Of a DNA stretch of 17,262 nucleotides, positions 7,048 to 16,107 are shown piece after piece. Both the position numbers and the translations under genes were made by a program. The notes below the pieces were generated by a model. That model searched no databases. It was not told the origin of the DNA and was given only the letters and a program-made list of their open reading frames with translations. Source of the DNA: a bacterium (GTDB taxonomy: Bacteria; UBA4055); contig JAKQBN010000073.1 in assembly GCA_029559475.1 (NCBI GenBank), positions 1-17,262 of the forward strand, given 5' to 3'. Every line of letters starts with the position of its first letter. The first letter of the stretch is position 1.

Positions 7048-10000
7048 ATGAAAAAACTCGTTATGATGCTGATAGCTGTAATTTCAGCCGCGGCATTCGC
7101 TATGGATTTCTTCCCGCTTAGTGAAGCGGCGAAAGAAAAGATCCAGCAGGACGGAAACAAAGCTTATACTTGGAAGACCTATTGCGGTACTCCCACGTAT
7201 ACTTACAGTACTGTAACGGAAAGAGCAATGTATGTAAATGCCAATGATTTTGGATTAGACTATCCGGTGAACTTCGGTGGCGTTCAGTCTCTTCTTAATG
7301 ATGCGGGTATTACATCTCACTACAGAATTTATGCAAAAGACGGAACCACAAAGCTTTGGGAAAAGGAATTCACTACAACAAAAGTAGGTTATGAAGTTGT
7401 AAGTCCCGATTCAGCTGATTTTCCTATTGTTTTAAATGATGACTTCTATCTTGTTCACGTTCCTTACCTACCCGGTGACGGTAAAGGTTATCCAAGGATC
7501 TGGCTTGATGCAGGAGACGGAATACAGGGACATGCTTTTTACGGATCTCCCGGATCTTGGACTAACAGGAACCCCTATTCTTACGTAATGTATGCAGCTC
7601 TTGAGCAGTACACAGGCGCAGATGTAAATCCGCCTTCAGCAAGGTTTGTTTACGGCGCGAATGCATTTATGGATTATGACGCTAACATCGTTCTTGCAGT
7701 TTCTGACGAAAGCTCAATGTCAACATTAACAGGAGCTTACACTGTTAACGGGACAGACTGGCTGAACGTTGAATTGACAGCTTCAAAAGCTAATCATTTT
7801 GAGTACAGCGGAACCATCCCGGCACAGCCTGACGGTGGTGTAGGCCAGGTAGTATTTTTTATGTATGACAATCTCGGACAGTACGCTGAATCAGAACCTT
7901 TTGAGTTGTCATGGTCAAAGGACAATCCTATTTACACACAGAGCTTTGAAGGATTTTTCCCGCCTTACATGTGGTCAACTGATAATGTAGGCGCAGGCTT
8001 CATTCAGGCGAACAACACAACATCCCAGCCTGTACCGCATGGAGGTTTATACATGGCGGCACACATGGACGATCCAGGGACTCAGGACGACTGGCTTATC
8101 AGCCCTCTGATCTCTGTACCGGCTGATAATTCTACAACTCTTACTTTCTGGCAGAGCGGCTGGTTTTTGAATTACCTTGAAACCGGTATGCACGAAGTCG
8201 GAGTTTCTACTGATATGGGAACTTGGGATGTGATCTATACAGGACACCCGCCGGTAGGTGCTTCTGGAGCCGGAGATGTATGGGAAAAAATATATCTTTC
8301 TCTCAGTGCATATAAAGGACAGGACATATACATCGGCTTCCATTATGTTGCCGATTATGAAGATCAGTGGTTTATTGACGACATGGAAGTTCTGTATGAC
8401 TATGAGGGACCAACCATTGTTTCTTTGATGGGAAACGAAGCTCTTGATCCTATTATCGGAGCTTATCTTAACAATGAAATGGTACTGAATCTGACAGTAA
8501 ACGATCTGTCAGGAGTTCAGTCAGTAATCGGACACTATTCATTTGACGAAGGCTCTACTGTAATTGATCTTCCTTTTACACAAGCAAAAGGTGGAGACGA
8601 AGTATGGACAGCTGCAATTCCAGCACAAGCTGCAGTTGACAGCGGATATATTGACTTTGACCTGACAGACATTGGAGGAATAGTTGGCACAGATTCAACA
8701 ATGTTCAGGATCGATTTTGTAACAGATAACGACGCACCGATTTTTAATTTTGTAAAAGGTACAATGGCTTTTGTCGGTTCTCCGATGAATCTAGAGATCT
8801 CAATAAGCGACGAATCAGCGATGACTTCATGTGCCGGATTCTATTCAAAAGACGGTGTTACATATACACCTTTCGAAATGACTCAGGCCAAGATACATGA
8901 TTATGTCTTTACCGGATCAATTCCGGCAGAAACCGATGAAGTTCTGGACGGAAAAGTATATTTCGGAATGCAGGACGCCGAAGGGCATATCGGCTACAGC
9001 GATGTATTTACAGTAAAATGGATGGACGGCCAGAACAATTACGTTGAAGATTTCGAAAGCGGAGCAGGCAATTGGATACTGACAGGTAACTGGGCTATCG
9101 TTGAAGAGGGCCAATACATTTCTTCTTCTCACGCTCTAACTGAAAGCCCCGGCGGTAACTATGCTGATGAAGAGGTAAATTCATCTGCTCAGTGGGCTAC
9201 GCCAATGGATTTTACTGCAAATCCAGGAGTTGAAATTTCTTTCTGGACGAGATATGATATAGAAGAAGATTTTGACTATATGTATTTTGAAGGTTCTGAA
9301 GACGGCGGAACTACATGGATCAGACTGCAGACCTACAGCATGGAAGGTATCGGCTGGCATCAGGAAGTTATACCCATGAACGCTTTTGCAGGAAAAGACG
9401 GAGTTACTTTCAGATTCCTGTTCGAAAGTGATGGAGGATATAACGCGGAAGGAATGTACATTGATGATCTGGTCGTAACATCTTATGATGTCGACCACGG
9501 TGTACCTACTATAATATCGGATCCTTATGCACCCGCATTCTATGAAGGTGTCGTAGGCGATTATACTGATGCAGTAGAAATTATGGATTTCTCAGGAATT
9601 GCAAACGCAACGGTTCATTATTCAGTTGACGGAGGAGCAGAGCAATCAGTATCAGCAGTAAATACAACAGAAAACTTCTATGAATTTACCATCCCGGCTC
9701 AATCAGCAGGATCACAGGTTAATTATAGAATCTATGCGCTTGATTCATCTGCACAGGCTAACGAATTTTACAGTCCGTACTACTCTTATATAGCCGGCGA
9801 TCACATGATCTATGACTCAGGAATTGTAAGTTATTATCAGACGATAGAAGAAAATAATGCTAAAGCTGTTAAAGTTACGGTACCCGGAAGCGATGAATCT
9901 AAAACTATTATGGAAGGAAAACTTTCTTACATTCTTTTCAGGAATTATGCTGATGCCAGCCACGTATCTGCAGATATGAAGGTTCACGTATGGGATGATA

Positions 10001-10587
10001 ACGCTGGTGTTCCCGGAACCGAACTTATTACAGCATTTGATGTAACGTCTGAAGGCCTTGCAATGACAAGAGTAGATATGAGAGCTTATGATCTTTCAGT
10101 TTTCGGAGATTTCTGGGTAGGTGTTTCCGCACCTTACGGAATCGTTTATCTGACTATGGAAGCAGCGGACGAAGAAGCTGTTACTGCTTATGAAAGATCT
10201 TACACAGGAACATGGGACGCAGGAACAAGCACATACACATGGGCTCAGGCTCCGACGGACAACTGGCATTTCAGAGCAGTTCTGAACGGTATTTATACCG
10301 GCATCGAAGATGTGAACGTTCCTATGGTTACAAAACTTGAGCAGAACTATCCTAACCCGTTCAACCCGGCAACGACTATCAATTTCAGCCTTGCAAAAGA
10401 CTCGAAAGTATCTCTGGTCGTTTACGATGTAATGGGAAGAGAGGTAGCTAATCTCGTAAACGGAGAAATGACTCAGGGATCGCACAAAGTATCATTTGAC
10501 GCTTCAAGACTTGTAAGCGGTGTTTACTATTACAATCTAAAAGCTGCAGGTGTTAACCAGACCAGAAAAATGATGCTGATCAAGTAA
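7048..10587 (+). CDS. Large secreted multi-domain beta-sandwich protein with T9SS sorting tail, function unknown
   Basis: 1179 residues. The signal peptide is about 1-18 (MKKLVMMLIA core, likely cut after AFA). The N-terminal part (about 20-195) is unrecognised. Two modules resembling the choice-of-anchor J/MAM-like group lie at about 298-450 (DDWLISPLISV...FIDDMEVL) and 665-812 (EDFESGAGNW...MYIDDLVV). Four diverged Ig/FnIII-like units, about 212-290, 480-556, 580-657 and 840-915, share D-x-S-G/S...YS-x-DG...IPAQ/E...D-x-x-G. Residues about 920-1085 form a further beta-rich region. The C-terminus (about 1096-1179) has QNYPNPFNPATTI and ends KMMLIK, a type A T9SS sorting domain. I see no protease or glycosidase signature, so adhesion, glycan binding or a structural surface role is more likely than catalysis. 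Such modules also occur in M6 peptidases and gingipain adhesins. It has its own promoter candidate, a strong RBS and a terminator, so it is probably monocistronic. Confidence 0.85.
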   Translation: MKKLVMMLIAVISAAAFAMDFFPLSEAAKEKIQQDGNKAYTWKTYCGTPTYTYSTVTERAMYVNANDFGLDYPVNFGGVQSLLNDAGITSHYRIYAKDGTTKLWEKEFTTTKVGYEVVSPDSADFPIVLNDDFYLVHVPYLPGDGKGYPRIWLDAGDGIQGHAFYGSPGSWTNRNPYSYVMYAALEQYTGADVNPPSARFVYGANAFMDYDANIVLAVSDESSMSTLTGAYTVNGTDWLNVELTASKANHFEYSGTIPAQPDGGVGQVVFFMYDNLGQYAESEPFELSWSKDNPIYTQSFEGFFPPYMWSTDNVGAGFIQANNTTSQPVPHGGLYMAAHMDDPGTQDDWLISPLISVPADNSTTLTFWQSGWFLNYLETGMHEVGVSTDMGTWDVIYTGHPPVGASGAGDVWEKIYLSLSAYKGQDIYIGFHYVADYEDQWFIDDMEVLYDYEGPTIVSLMGNEALDPIIGAYLNNEMVLNLTVNDLSGVQSVIGHYSFDEGSTVIDLPFTQAKGGDEVWTAAIPAQAAVDSGYIDFDLTDIGGIVGTDSTMFRIDFVTDNDAPIFNFVKGTMAFVGSPMNLEISISDESAMTSCAGFYSKDGVTYTPFEMTQAKIHDYVFTGSIPAETDEVLDGKVYFGMQDAEGHIGYSDVFTVKWMDGQNNYVEDFESGAGNWILTGNWAIVEEGQYISSSHALTESPGGNYADEEVNSSAQWATPMDFTANPGVEISFWTRYDIEEDFDYMYFEGSEDGGTTWIRLQTYSMEGIGWHQEVIPMNAFAGKDGVTFRFLFESDGGYNAEGMYIDDLVVTSYDVDHGVPTIISDPYAPAFYEGVVGDYTDAVEIMDFSGIANATVHYSVDGGAEQSVSAVNTTENFYEFTIPAQSAGSQVNYRIYALDSSAQANEFYSPYYSYIAGDHMIYDSGIVSYYQTIEENNAKAVKVTVPGSDESKTIMEGKLSYILFRNYADASHVSADMKVHVWDDNAGVPGTELITAFDVTSEGLAMTRVDMRAYDLSVFGDFWVGVSAPYGIVYLTMEAADEEAVTAYERSYTGTWDAGTSTYTWAQAPTDNWHFRAVLNGIYTGIEDVNVPMVTKLEQNYPNPFNPATTINFSLAKDSKVSLVVYDVMGREVANLVNGEMTQGSHKVSFDASRLVSGVYYYNLKAAGVNQTRKMMLIK

Positions 10588-10604
10588 TCTTTACTCAGAA
10601 TCAG

Positions 10605-10640
10605 AAAAAAGTCCGGTCTTTTGTACCGGACTTTTTTTTT
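10605..10640 (+). terminator. Intrinsic terminator after the 1179-residue protein gene
   Basis: GTCCGGT (10611-10617) pairs with ACCGGAC (10625-10631) around a seven-base loop. The stem is extended by A6 against the nine-T run at 10632-10640. It lies 18 bases after the TAA and insulates leuS from the secreted-protein gene. Confidence 0.88.
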
Positions 10641-10704
10641 GGTTATTAATACTTTACTATAAAAAGAATATTTGTTATTTTTAGCGTCGTAAAAAAAGTT
10701 ATGC

Positions 10705-10709
10705 GGGAG
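10705..10709 (+). promoter_or_regulatory. Ribosome binding site that selects the second ATG of leuS
   Basis: GGGAG lies six bases before the ATG at 10716 but falls inside the frame begun at 10701. This spacing, and the usual family N-terminus (YPFxEIEKKW near residue 3), favour 10716. Upstream, TATAAA at 10658-10663 is a possible -10, but the -35 position holds only part of the terminator T-run. Confidence 0.6.
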
Positions 10710-10715
10710 AGAAAG

Positions 10716-13175
10716 ATGTCATATCCTTTTAGAGAAATAGAGAAAAAATGGAGAAAGTTCTGGGAAGAAAAGAATATCAATACTATCGATATGAATTCGG
10801 AAAAACCCAAGTATTATACTTTATGCATGTTCCCGTATCCTTCAGGAGACAGGCTTCATCTGGGACACTGGTTCTGTTACGGTCCTCCGGACGCTCACGC
10901 AAGATTTAAGAAAATGCAGGGTTACAATGTTCTATCGCCCATCGGATATGATTCTTTCGGACTGCCTACGGAGAATTATTCATTAAAGAACAACATTCAT
11001 CCTGCTGATGCTACCAGCATAAATATTGAAAAGTTTACCGAGCAGTATAAAGGCATTGGAGGGATGTACGACTGGGAGCACTATCTGGCTACATCAGAAC
11101 CGAATTACTACAGATGGACTCAGTGGCTTTTCGTTACATTATATAAGAACGGGCTCGCCTATCAGTCGGATGGAATGGTCAATTACTGCCCTAAATGCTC
11201 AACAGTCGTAGCTAATTCTGAAGTTCTTGCTGACGGAACTCATGAAAGGTGCGATATGCCGATAGAAAGAAAACCCTTAAAAAGCTGGTATTTCAAGACC
11301 ACAGCTTTTGCGGAAAGGCTTCTGGCTGATCTTGATAAGACAGATTATCCTGAAAAGACAAGGATGATGCAGACGAACTGGATCGGAAGATCAGAAGGTG
11401 CGCTTGTAACATTTAAGATCGCTGATTCAATTGAGAAATTCGATATCTTCACTACCCGTCCGGATACTTTATACGGAGTGACTTATTGCACACTTGCTCC
11501 TGAAAATGCTCTTGTTGAAAAGATCACGACAGCTGAGCAGAAAACCGAAGTGTATAAATATCTCGAATCGATAAAGTCCCTGTCTGATATAGACAGACAA
11601 TCGACAGTCAAAGAAAAAACCGGCGTCTGGACAGGTTCATACGCCATAAATCCAGTCAACGGAGACAAAGTTCCCGTCTGGATCTCGGATTATGTTCTTA
11701 TTTCCTACGGAACAGGAGCTGTTATGGCCGTTCCCGCGCACGACACAAGGGATTTCGAGTTCGCGAAAAAGTTCAATATTCCGATCAGAGCGGTTATACA
11801 ACCCGAAGGAAAGATGCTTAAAGGTGATGATATGACTGAAGCATATACTGAAGAAGGGATAATGTTCGATTCCGCTGAATTTTCAGGCATGAATTCGCAG
11901 AAAGGCATTACAAAAGTGATCGACAAACTCGAGCGCGAGGGAAAAGGTAAAAGGCATATTACATATAAATTAAGAGACTGGTCGGTATCCAGGCAGAGAT
12001 ACTGGGGCGTTCCGATACCGATAATCTACTGCGATGACTGCGGAACCGTTCCCGTACCGGAAGAAGATCTACCTGTGCTGCTTCCTCTCGACAAGAATAT
12101 CGATATAAAACCGAAAGGCAAAGCACCGCTGTCGCAGCTCGATTCATATATTAATACCGTATGCCCGAAATGCGGAAAGCCGGCAAAAAGGGATCCCGAA
12201 ACAATGGATACTTTCGTCTGCTCAAGCTGGTATTTTTTGAGATTCGTAAATACAAAGCATGAGGACAAGCCTTTCGACAAAGATGAACTATCCAAATGGA
12301 TGCCGGTCGATGTTTATGTGGGCGGAACCGAGCACGTTAACGGGCATATGATCTATTCAAGGTTCGTAACGAAAGCGTTAAAAGATCTCGGGTATCTGAC
12401 TTTTGACGAACCGTTCTACAAAGTTGTTCATCAGGGAATGATAACGAAAGACGGCGCGAAGATGTCAAAGACCAAAGGTAATGTCGTCTCGCCCGATGAT
12501 TTCGTCGGTCAGTACGGAACGGATGTTTTCAGGCTTTACATTATGTTCATGACCAATTTCAGGGACGGGGGCGACTGGTCTGATGACGGAATAGCCGGAG
12601 TGGACAGATTCATGAACAGGATATGGAGGCAGATCAAAGAGGAACCCGCTGCAGCTTCAGGTTCCCGCACGGTCGATAATGAAATCAATTACAGGCTGAA
12701 TTATACGATTAAAGAAGTTACGAGGAATCTTGACGATTTTTACTTCAATTCAGCGATCGCAAGGCTGATGGAGCTTTTCAACGATCTGAACGATTATAGA
12801 AAGGATGAAAAACGGTTCAATCCGGCATATTATAATGAAGTTATTAGAGCATTTATCATATTACTTGCCCCGTTCACACCTCACATCGCCGAAGAGCTTT
12901 GGGAAACTATCGGGGAAAAAGAAACCGTGTTCAATCAGTCATGGCCAAAGCATGACGAATCTGCTCTTGTAAAAAATACGCAGATAATAACGGTTCAGGT
13001 GAACGGTAAAGTAAGATCTAATATTGACGCGTCTGTTGATATCAGTGATGAGGAAGTCAAAGAACTTGTAATGAAAGATGAAAAAACCGTTCAGTTCACG
13101 AAAGATAAAACACTTGTTAAGACGATAATCATTAATTCCAAGACCGGTAAGATGGTCAATCTGGTAGTGAAGTAA
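10716..13175 (+). CDS. leuS: Leucyl-tRNA synthetase
   Basis: 819 residues, within the normal range, catalysing ATP-dependent charging of tRNA-Leu in the cytoplasm. MFPYPSGDRLHLGHW carries the HIGH signature (HLGH, 48-51). The CP1 editing domain (about 225-420) keeps TTRPDT (246-251) and HDTRD (342-346), so hydrolysis of mischarged tRNA should be intact. DWSVSRQRYWG leads back to the catalytic core, and KMSKTKGN (582-589) is the KMSKS loop with Thr for the last Ser. Possible zinc sites are CPKC (158-161) with Cys179, and Cys439/Cys442 with Cys483/Cys486. The anticodon-binding domain is about 650-760, followed by the small C-terminal domain (VQVNGKVRSNI). Motif variants include WFCYGPPD after HLGH, DTFVCSSWYF instead of DTFVDSSWYF, and GGTEHVNGHMIYSRF. 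The leader is short, with no T-box. A longer start at 10701 would add five residues. Confidence 0.95.
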   Translation: MSYPFREIEKKWRKFWEEKNINTIDMNSEKPKYYTLCMFPYPSGDRLHLGHWFCYGPPDAHARFKKMQGYNVLSPIGYDSFGLPTENYSLKNNIHPADATSINIEKFTEQYKGIGGMYDWEHYLATSEPNYYRWTQWLFVTLYKNGLAYQSDGMVNYCPKCSTVVANSEVLADGTHERCDMPIERKPLKSWYFKTTAFAERLLADLDKTDYPEKTRMMQTNWIGRSEGALVTFKIADSIEKFDIFTTRPDTLYGVTYCTLAPENALVEKITTAEQKTEVYKYLESIKSLSDIDRQSTVKEKTGVWTGSYAINPVNGDKVPVWISDYVLISYGTGAVMAVPAHDTRDFEFAKKFNIPIRAVIQPEGKMLKGDDMTEAYTEEGIMFDSAEFSGMNSQKGITKVIDKLEREGKGKRHITYKLRDWSVSRQRYWGVPIPIIYCDDCGTVPVPEEDLPVLLPLDKNIDIKPKGKAPLSQLDSYINTVCPKCGKPAKRDPETMDTFVCSSWYFLRFVNTKHEDKPFDKDELSKWMPVDVYVGGTEHVNGHMIYSRFVTKALKDLGYLTFDEPFYKVVHQGMITKDGAKMSKTKGNVVSPDDFVGQYGTDVFRLYIMFMTNFRDGGDWSDDGIAGVDRFMNRIWRQIKEEPAAASGSRTVDNEINYRLNYTIKEVTRNLDDFYFNSAIARLMELFNDLNDYRKDEKRFNPAYYNEVIRAFIILLAPFTPHIAEELWETIGEKETVFNQSWPKHDESALVKNTQIITVQVNGKVRSNIDASVDISDEEVKELVMKDEKTVQFTKDKTLVKTIIINSKTGKMVNLVVK

Positions 13176-13178
13176 AAG

Positions 13179-13203
13179 AAAGGGCGGTTTTTAACCGCCC
13201 TTT
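13179..13203. terminator. Bidirectional terminator between leuS and tldE
   Basis: AAAGGGCGGTT (13179-13189) and AACCGCCCTTT (13193-13203) form a perfect 11-bp stem with a TTT loop. On the plus strand it is followed by one further T (TTTT at 13201-13204). On the minus strand it runs into TTTCTTTTA. It fills the 32-base gap between the convergent genes. Confidence 0.88.
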
Positions 13204-13207
13204 TAGT

Positions 13208-14581
13208 CTAGAATGAATCCGCGCAGTCTGTTATTTTAATTTTCTCAGATACAATATAAGATGGTACCGATGCCGCGACAGGGTTTCTTCTTCCGTAAGT
13301 GTTCGAAAGATTAAGAGAAACACTTTTGCCTGAAATTATCTTAACATTTCCGAAAACAGCCTGGAAAGTATCGGTTATCCTTGATGAGAAAATCGGGCTG
13401 ACGATCTTACCGTTTTTTACAAGCACTGCATTGAATCTCGAGCTTCCTGTAAAAATACCTTTGCTGGGGTTCGGGAGATTGATATAATGTAGCGCAGGAA
13501 TATAGAGAACCGTTCCCAGATCCTTTACGGCTTTCAGAACGTCAGACTCGCCTTTTCCGGTAGATAGAACGACGCTCATGCTTCCGGTATTATGACCGGT
13601 GGGCTTCTTTTTATACATCGCGGCGGTTTGAGAATCATACAATATTCCCTTCAGCTTACCTTTATCGCAGAGAACGAACTTCTTCCTCTTTTTTCCGCTG
13701 AAATCGAATTCAGCCATGAAAGTATCCTTATTTTCAGGATCATCGATTATTGAAATATTAGATCCCAGAACTTTATCTCCGATCTTGTTCTTTGCTGTCC
13801 ATCCGCGTTTTTCTTCATAGGATCTGCCGAAAAAGCCTGTCCAGAGAGCCATTTCGAGAACTTCGGCTATTGCTGCAGGTCCGAGAATGACTGTATATTT
13901 TCCGGGTTTGACTTTAAATCCTTTATTTTTTTCGTAAACAGGAAGCAGTTTTTTGAATTCATTGATCGTCTTACTGACTTTAAAATCGGATTTTTTCCAG
14001 CCTGTCTGAGTTGAGATCATTTCCCATTTCTTTTCGGGGTGCTTGAGAACTATGCTGAAATTCTGGTCCGTAACAAGATGATAAGCTTCGTGTTTACTTT
14101 TTGTGGTCAGAACGAACTGTTCGGTACTTCCGCTCGACCATGATCCCGAGAAATTATACTGATGACCGACAGAGCTGATTATTTTTGAATAAGCCTGCTG
14201 CTTGAAAGACGGGTCGAGTTCTTCAAGCTTTTTATCATACTGCTCTTTCTGGCAGAAATCAGCTTCTATTTTATCGGGGATCGGGTCAAAATCAAATTCA
14301 ATGGAGTGCTTTGTCTTCTCGATCGCGATAGTCAGAGCTTTCAGTGCGTATTCTGCCGAAACGATCTCGCCCAGCTGCGTATGAGTTCCCTGCTTACGTC
14401 CGATATGGACTTTAAAATCGAGTCTGGTCAGATCTTCTGATGTGTTTAAGGATACGGAATTGTTTCCTATACGCATCAGATGGCTTTTTTCCCTGTGATA
14501 TGATATCGTAGCGTTAACTTTTTTCTTCTCGGCCTCGCTTCTTACGGCGCGCAGAATATCTTTAATTTTTTCTGTCATCAT
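13208..14581 (-). CDS. tldE: TldE/PmbA-family subunit of the TldD/TldE metalloprotease
   Basis: 457 residues, about the size of E. coli TldE/PmbA (about 450). The fold is suggested by the N-terminal helix plus beta domain (about 1-130) and by the C-terminal half containing VILGPAAIAEVLEMAL (about 231-246), FFGRSYEEKRGWTAKNKIGDKVLGS, TGHNTGSMSVVL and the NLPNPSKGIFTGS region. Where TldD has its HExxxH zinc motif this protein reads AEVLEMAL, so it is the non-catalytic partner, as known for the family. TldD/TldE heterodimers act in the cytoplasm as a proteolytic chamber for unfolded peptides, for example leader removal of microcin B17 precursor in E. coli. The ATG (14579-14581) is two bases after the tldD stop, with AGAGGA at 14589-14594 inside the tldD end. 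A second ATG follows at once, so one residue of start uncertainty remains. The natural substrate here is unknown. Confidence 0.85.
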   Translation of the reverse strand: MMTEKIKDILRAVRSEAEKKKVNATISYHREKSHLMRIGNNSVSLNTSEDLTRLDFKVHIGRKQGTHTQLGEIVSAEYALKALTIAIEKTKHSIEFDFDPIPDKIEADFCQKEQYDKKLEELDPSFKQQAYSKIISSVGHQYNFSGSWSSGSTEQFVLTTKSKHEAYHLVTDQNFSIVLKHPEKKWEMISTQTGWKKSDFKVSKTINEFKKLLPVYEKNKGFKVKPGKYTVILGPAAIAEVLEMALWTGFFGRSYEEKRGWTAKNKIGDKVLGSNISIIDDPENKDTFMAEFDFSGKKRKKFVLCDKGKLKGILYDSQTAAMYKKKPTGHNTGSMSVVLSTGKGESDVLKAVKDLGTVLYIPALHYINLPNPSKGIFTGSSRFNAVLVKNGKIVSPIFSSRITDTFQAVFGNVKIISGKSVSLNLSNTYGRRNPVAASVPSYIVSEKIKITDCADSF

Positions 14582-14583
14582 AA

Positions 14584-16062
14584 TTATTTCCTCTCGCCCG
14601 TTAAAACATTGTCAAATTTAAGTACCGGCACACCGTGTCCGAGCTCCATCACCTGATTAGGTTCACCCTTCCCGCAGTTCTCCACCTGTCCGACCTGCCA
14701 TGTTGATTTATCTCCGACTGCCGAAAGAGAATTGTAGAATTCAACGGTATGTCCCTGATATGTCGGATTTTTTAGTATTCTAGTCCTTTTGCCTTTTTTG
14801 ACTTCCCAGGCTATTTCACAGCCAAAATGGAAATGTTCACGGTTAGAACCTATAGACCATGAGGTCGGATTGTCAACAATTATGCCGTCTTCAGTGTTTT
14901 TAACTATATCTTCAAGCGTTCCGTCATTTCCCGGCAAAATGTTAACGTTCGTCATTCTGTCGATCGGAGCTCTGTAGAAAGCCGTAGATCTTGCAGCGCC
15001 GCCGCTCTCTTTAAATATCTTTCTGCCAGCTTTTTCATTAGCCTCGTTTATCATAGCTCTTGAAGTCAGACAGTTTACTAGAATACCTTTATCTATCATC
15101 AGATAATCTCTTTCAGGGCTGCCTTCATCATCAAATCCGAAAGAACCGGGCGAGTTCGGGAAATTTCCGAATGCGCTTACGTTTAGTTTTTTACTTCCGT
15201 ATCTTAATTTTCCGAAAGCATCAAGCGTTACGAACGATCCGCCGGCGTAAGAGAGTTCGTAGCCCAAGATCCTGTCAAGTTCAAGAGGATGCCCGATGGT
15301 TTCGTGGACCTGAAGCCATCCCTGGCCTGGAAGAAGTATAACTGATCTTTTTCCGAATTCTAAAGAATCAGCCTTCAATAAAGCCGCGAGTTCTTCTTTG
15401 ATCCTCTTTGAATGTGAGCTAAAAAGTTTCGGGTCTGTAATCATCTCCCATCCCCGGGTTCCGTAACCGGATGTATAAAGCTCATGGCTTCTTCTCAGCA
15501 TCTGGCCTTCATTGTCGATGCCCATTACCATCATCGAGCCGAATATGTCAGTAAGCTTCCTTTCAATGAAAGTTCCTTCGCTGTTAAAAAAGAACTGGTT
15601 CTTCTTCTGGAAAGTAGCTGAAACGAATCTTTTAAAAATCCAGTCGGCTTTAAGCTTATCGTCTATCTCTTTCAGGAGTGCTATTTTATCCTTCAGGCTT
15701 ACATCGAACGGGTCTTTTTTGATAGGGGATTCGTAGTAGCCTTTGTGAGCTTTATGTTTTCCCATGGAAAGAGGAACGTTGACAAGCTCTGAAGCTGATC
15801 TTGCGTTCAGATAAGATTTTTCGAAACATTCTGCGATCTTTGAAAAGTCGCTGGTAGCTGCGAAACCCCACGCGCCTTTATAGAGCGTTCTCACACCAAG
15901 TCCGTTCTCAAAGGTCGTGTCGTTGTTTTCAAGGTTGCCGTCGTATAATAGTACGGATTCGGAATTGTCCTCAGTAACAAGCCTAACATCTACATATTCC
16001 GCTTTTCTGGAGATCAGTCTGTCTATGTTATCAAGGATCTCCTTTTTTCTCTTTTCATTCAT
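14584..16062 (-). CDS. tldD: TldD-family zinc metalloprotease, catalytic subunit
   Basis: 492 residues, close to the 481 of E. coli TldD. The C-terminal catalytic half contains LPGQGWLQVHETIGHPLE with the HExxxH zinc motif (His253, Glu254, His258). It also has SFGFDDEGSP (about 307-316), GIIVDNPTSWSIGSNREHFHFGCEIAWEVKKG (about 393-424, in two parts: GIIVDNPTSW and HFHFGCEIAW) and GQVENCGKGEP with Cys463, the expected third zinc ligand. The N-terminal domain (about 1-200) carries the chamber-forming alpha/beta part. With the adjacent tldE it should form the heterodimeric cytoplasmic peptidase that degrades short unstructured peptides. The ATG at 16060-16062 has AGGG eight bases upstream. The gene is 45 bases downstream of a same-strand histidine kinase gene with no hairpin between, so cotranscription is possible. 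The intergenic strip has no convincing promoter. Confidence 0.9.
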   Translation of the reverse strand: MNEKRKKEILDNIDRLISRKAEYVDVRLVTEDNSESVLLYDGNLENNDTTFENGLGVRTLYKGAWGFAATSDFSKIAECFEKSYLNARSASELVNVPLSMGKHKAHKGYYESPIKKDPFDVSLKDKIALLKEIDDKLKADWIFKRFVSATFQKKNQFFFNSEGTFIERKLTDIFGSMMVMGIDNEGQMLRRSHELYTSGYGTRGWEMITDPKLFSSHSKRIKEELAALLKADSLEFGKRSVILLPGQGWLQVHETIGHPLELDRILGYELSYAGGSFVTLDAFGKLRYGSKKLNVSAFGNFPNSPGSFGFDDEGSPERDYLMIDKGILVNCLTSRAMINEANEKAGRKIFKESGGAARSTAFYRAPIDRMTNVNILPGNDGTLEDIVKNTEDGIIVDNPTSWSIGSNREHFHFGCEIAWEVKKGKRTRILKNPTYQGHTVEFYNSLSAVGDKSTWQVGQVENCGKGEPNQVMELGHGVPVLKFDNVLTGERK

Positions 16063-16107
16063 TTATTGTTCCCTATAAATCAATTATCAATTTTTAAAGT
16101 ATTAAAA

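Noticed and set aside
8047-10485. Minus-strand open frames up to about 129 codons opposite the 1179-residue protein
   Set aside because: Their composition is what the reverse complement of this gene would give; no signal, domain or RBS supports them.
10641-10715. T-box or other leader riboswitch before leuS
   Set aside because: Only about 75 bases separate the upstream terminator from the start codon; there is no T-box sequence, specifier stem or antiterminator.
16063-16107. Promoter or terminator between the histidine kinase and tldD; direct repeat ATCAAT-T-ATCAAT
   Set aside because: No hairpin and no paired -35/-10; the six-base direct repeat is within chance for AT-rich sequence.
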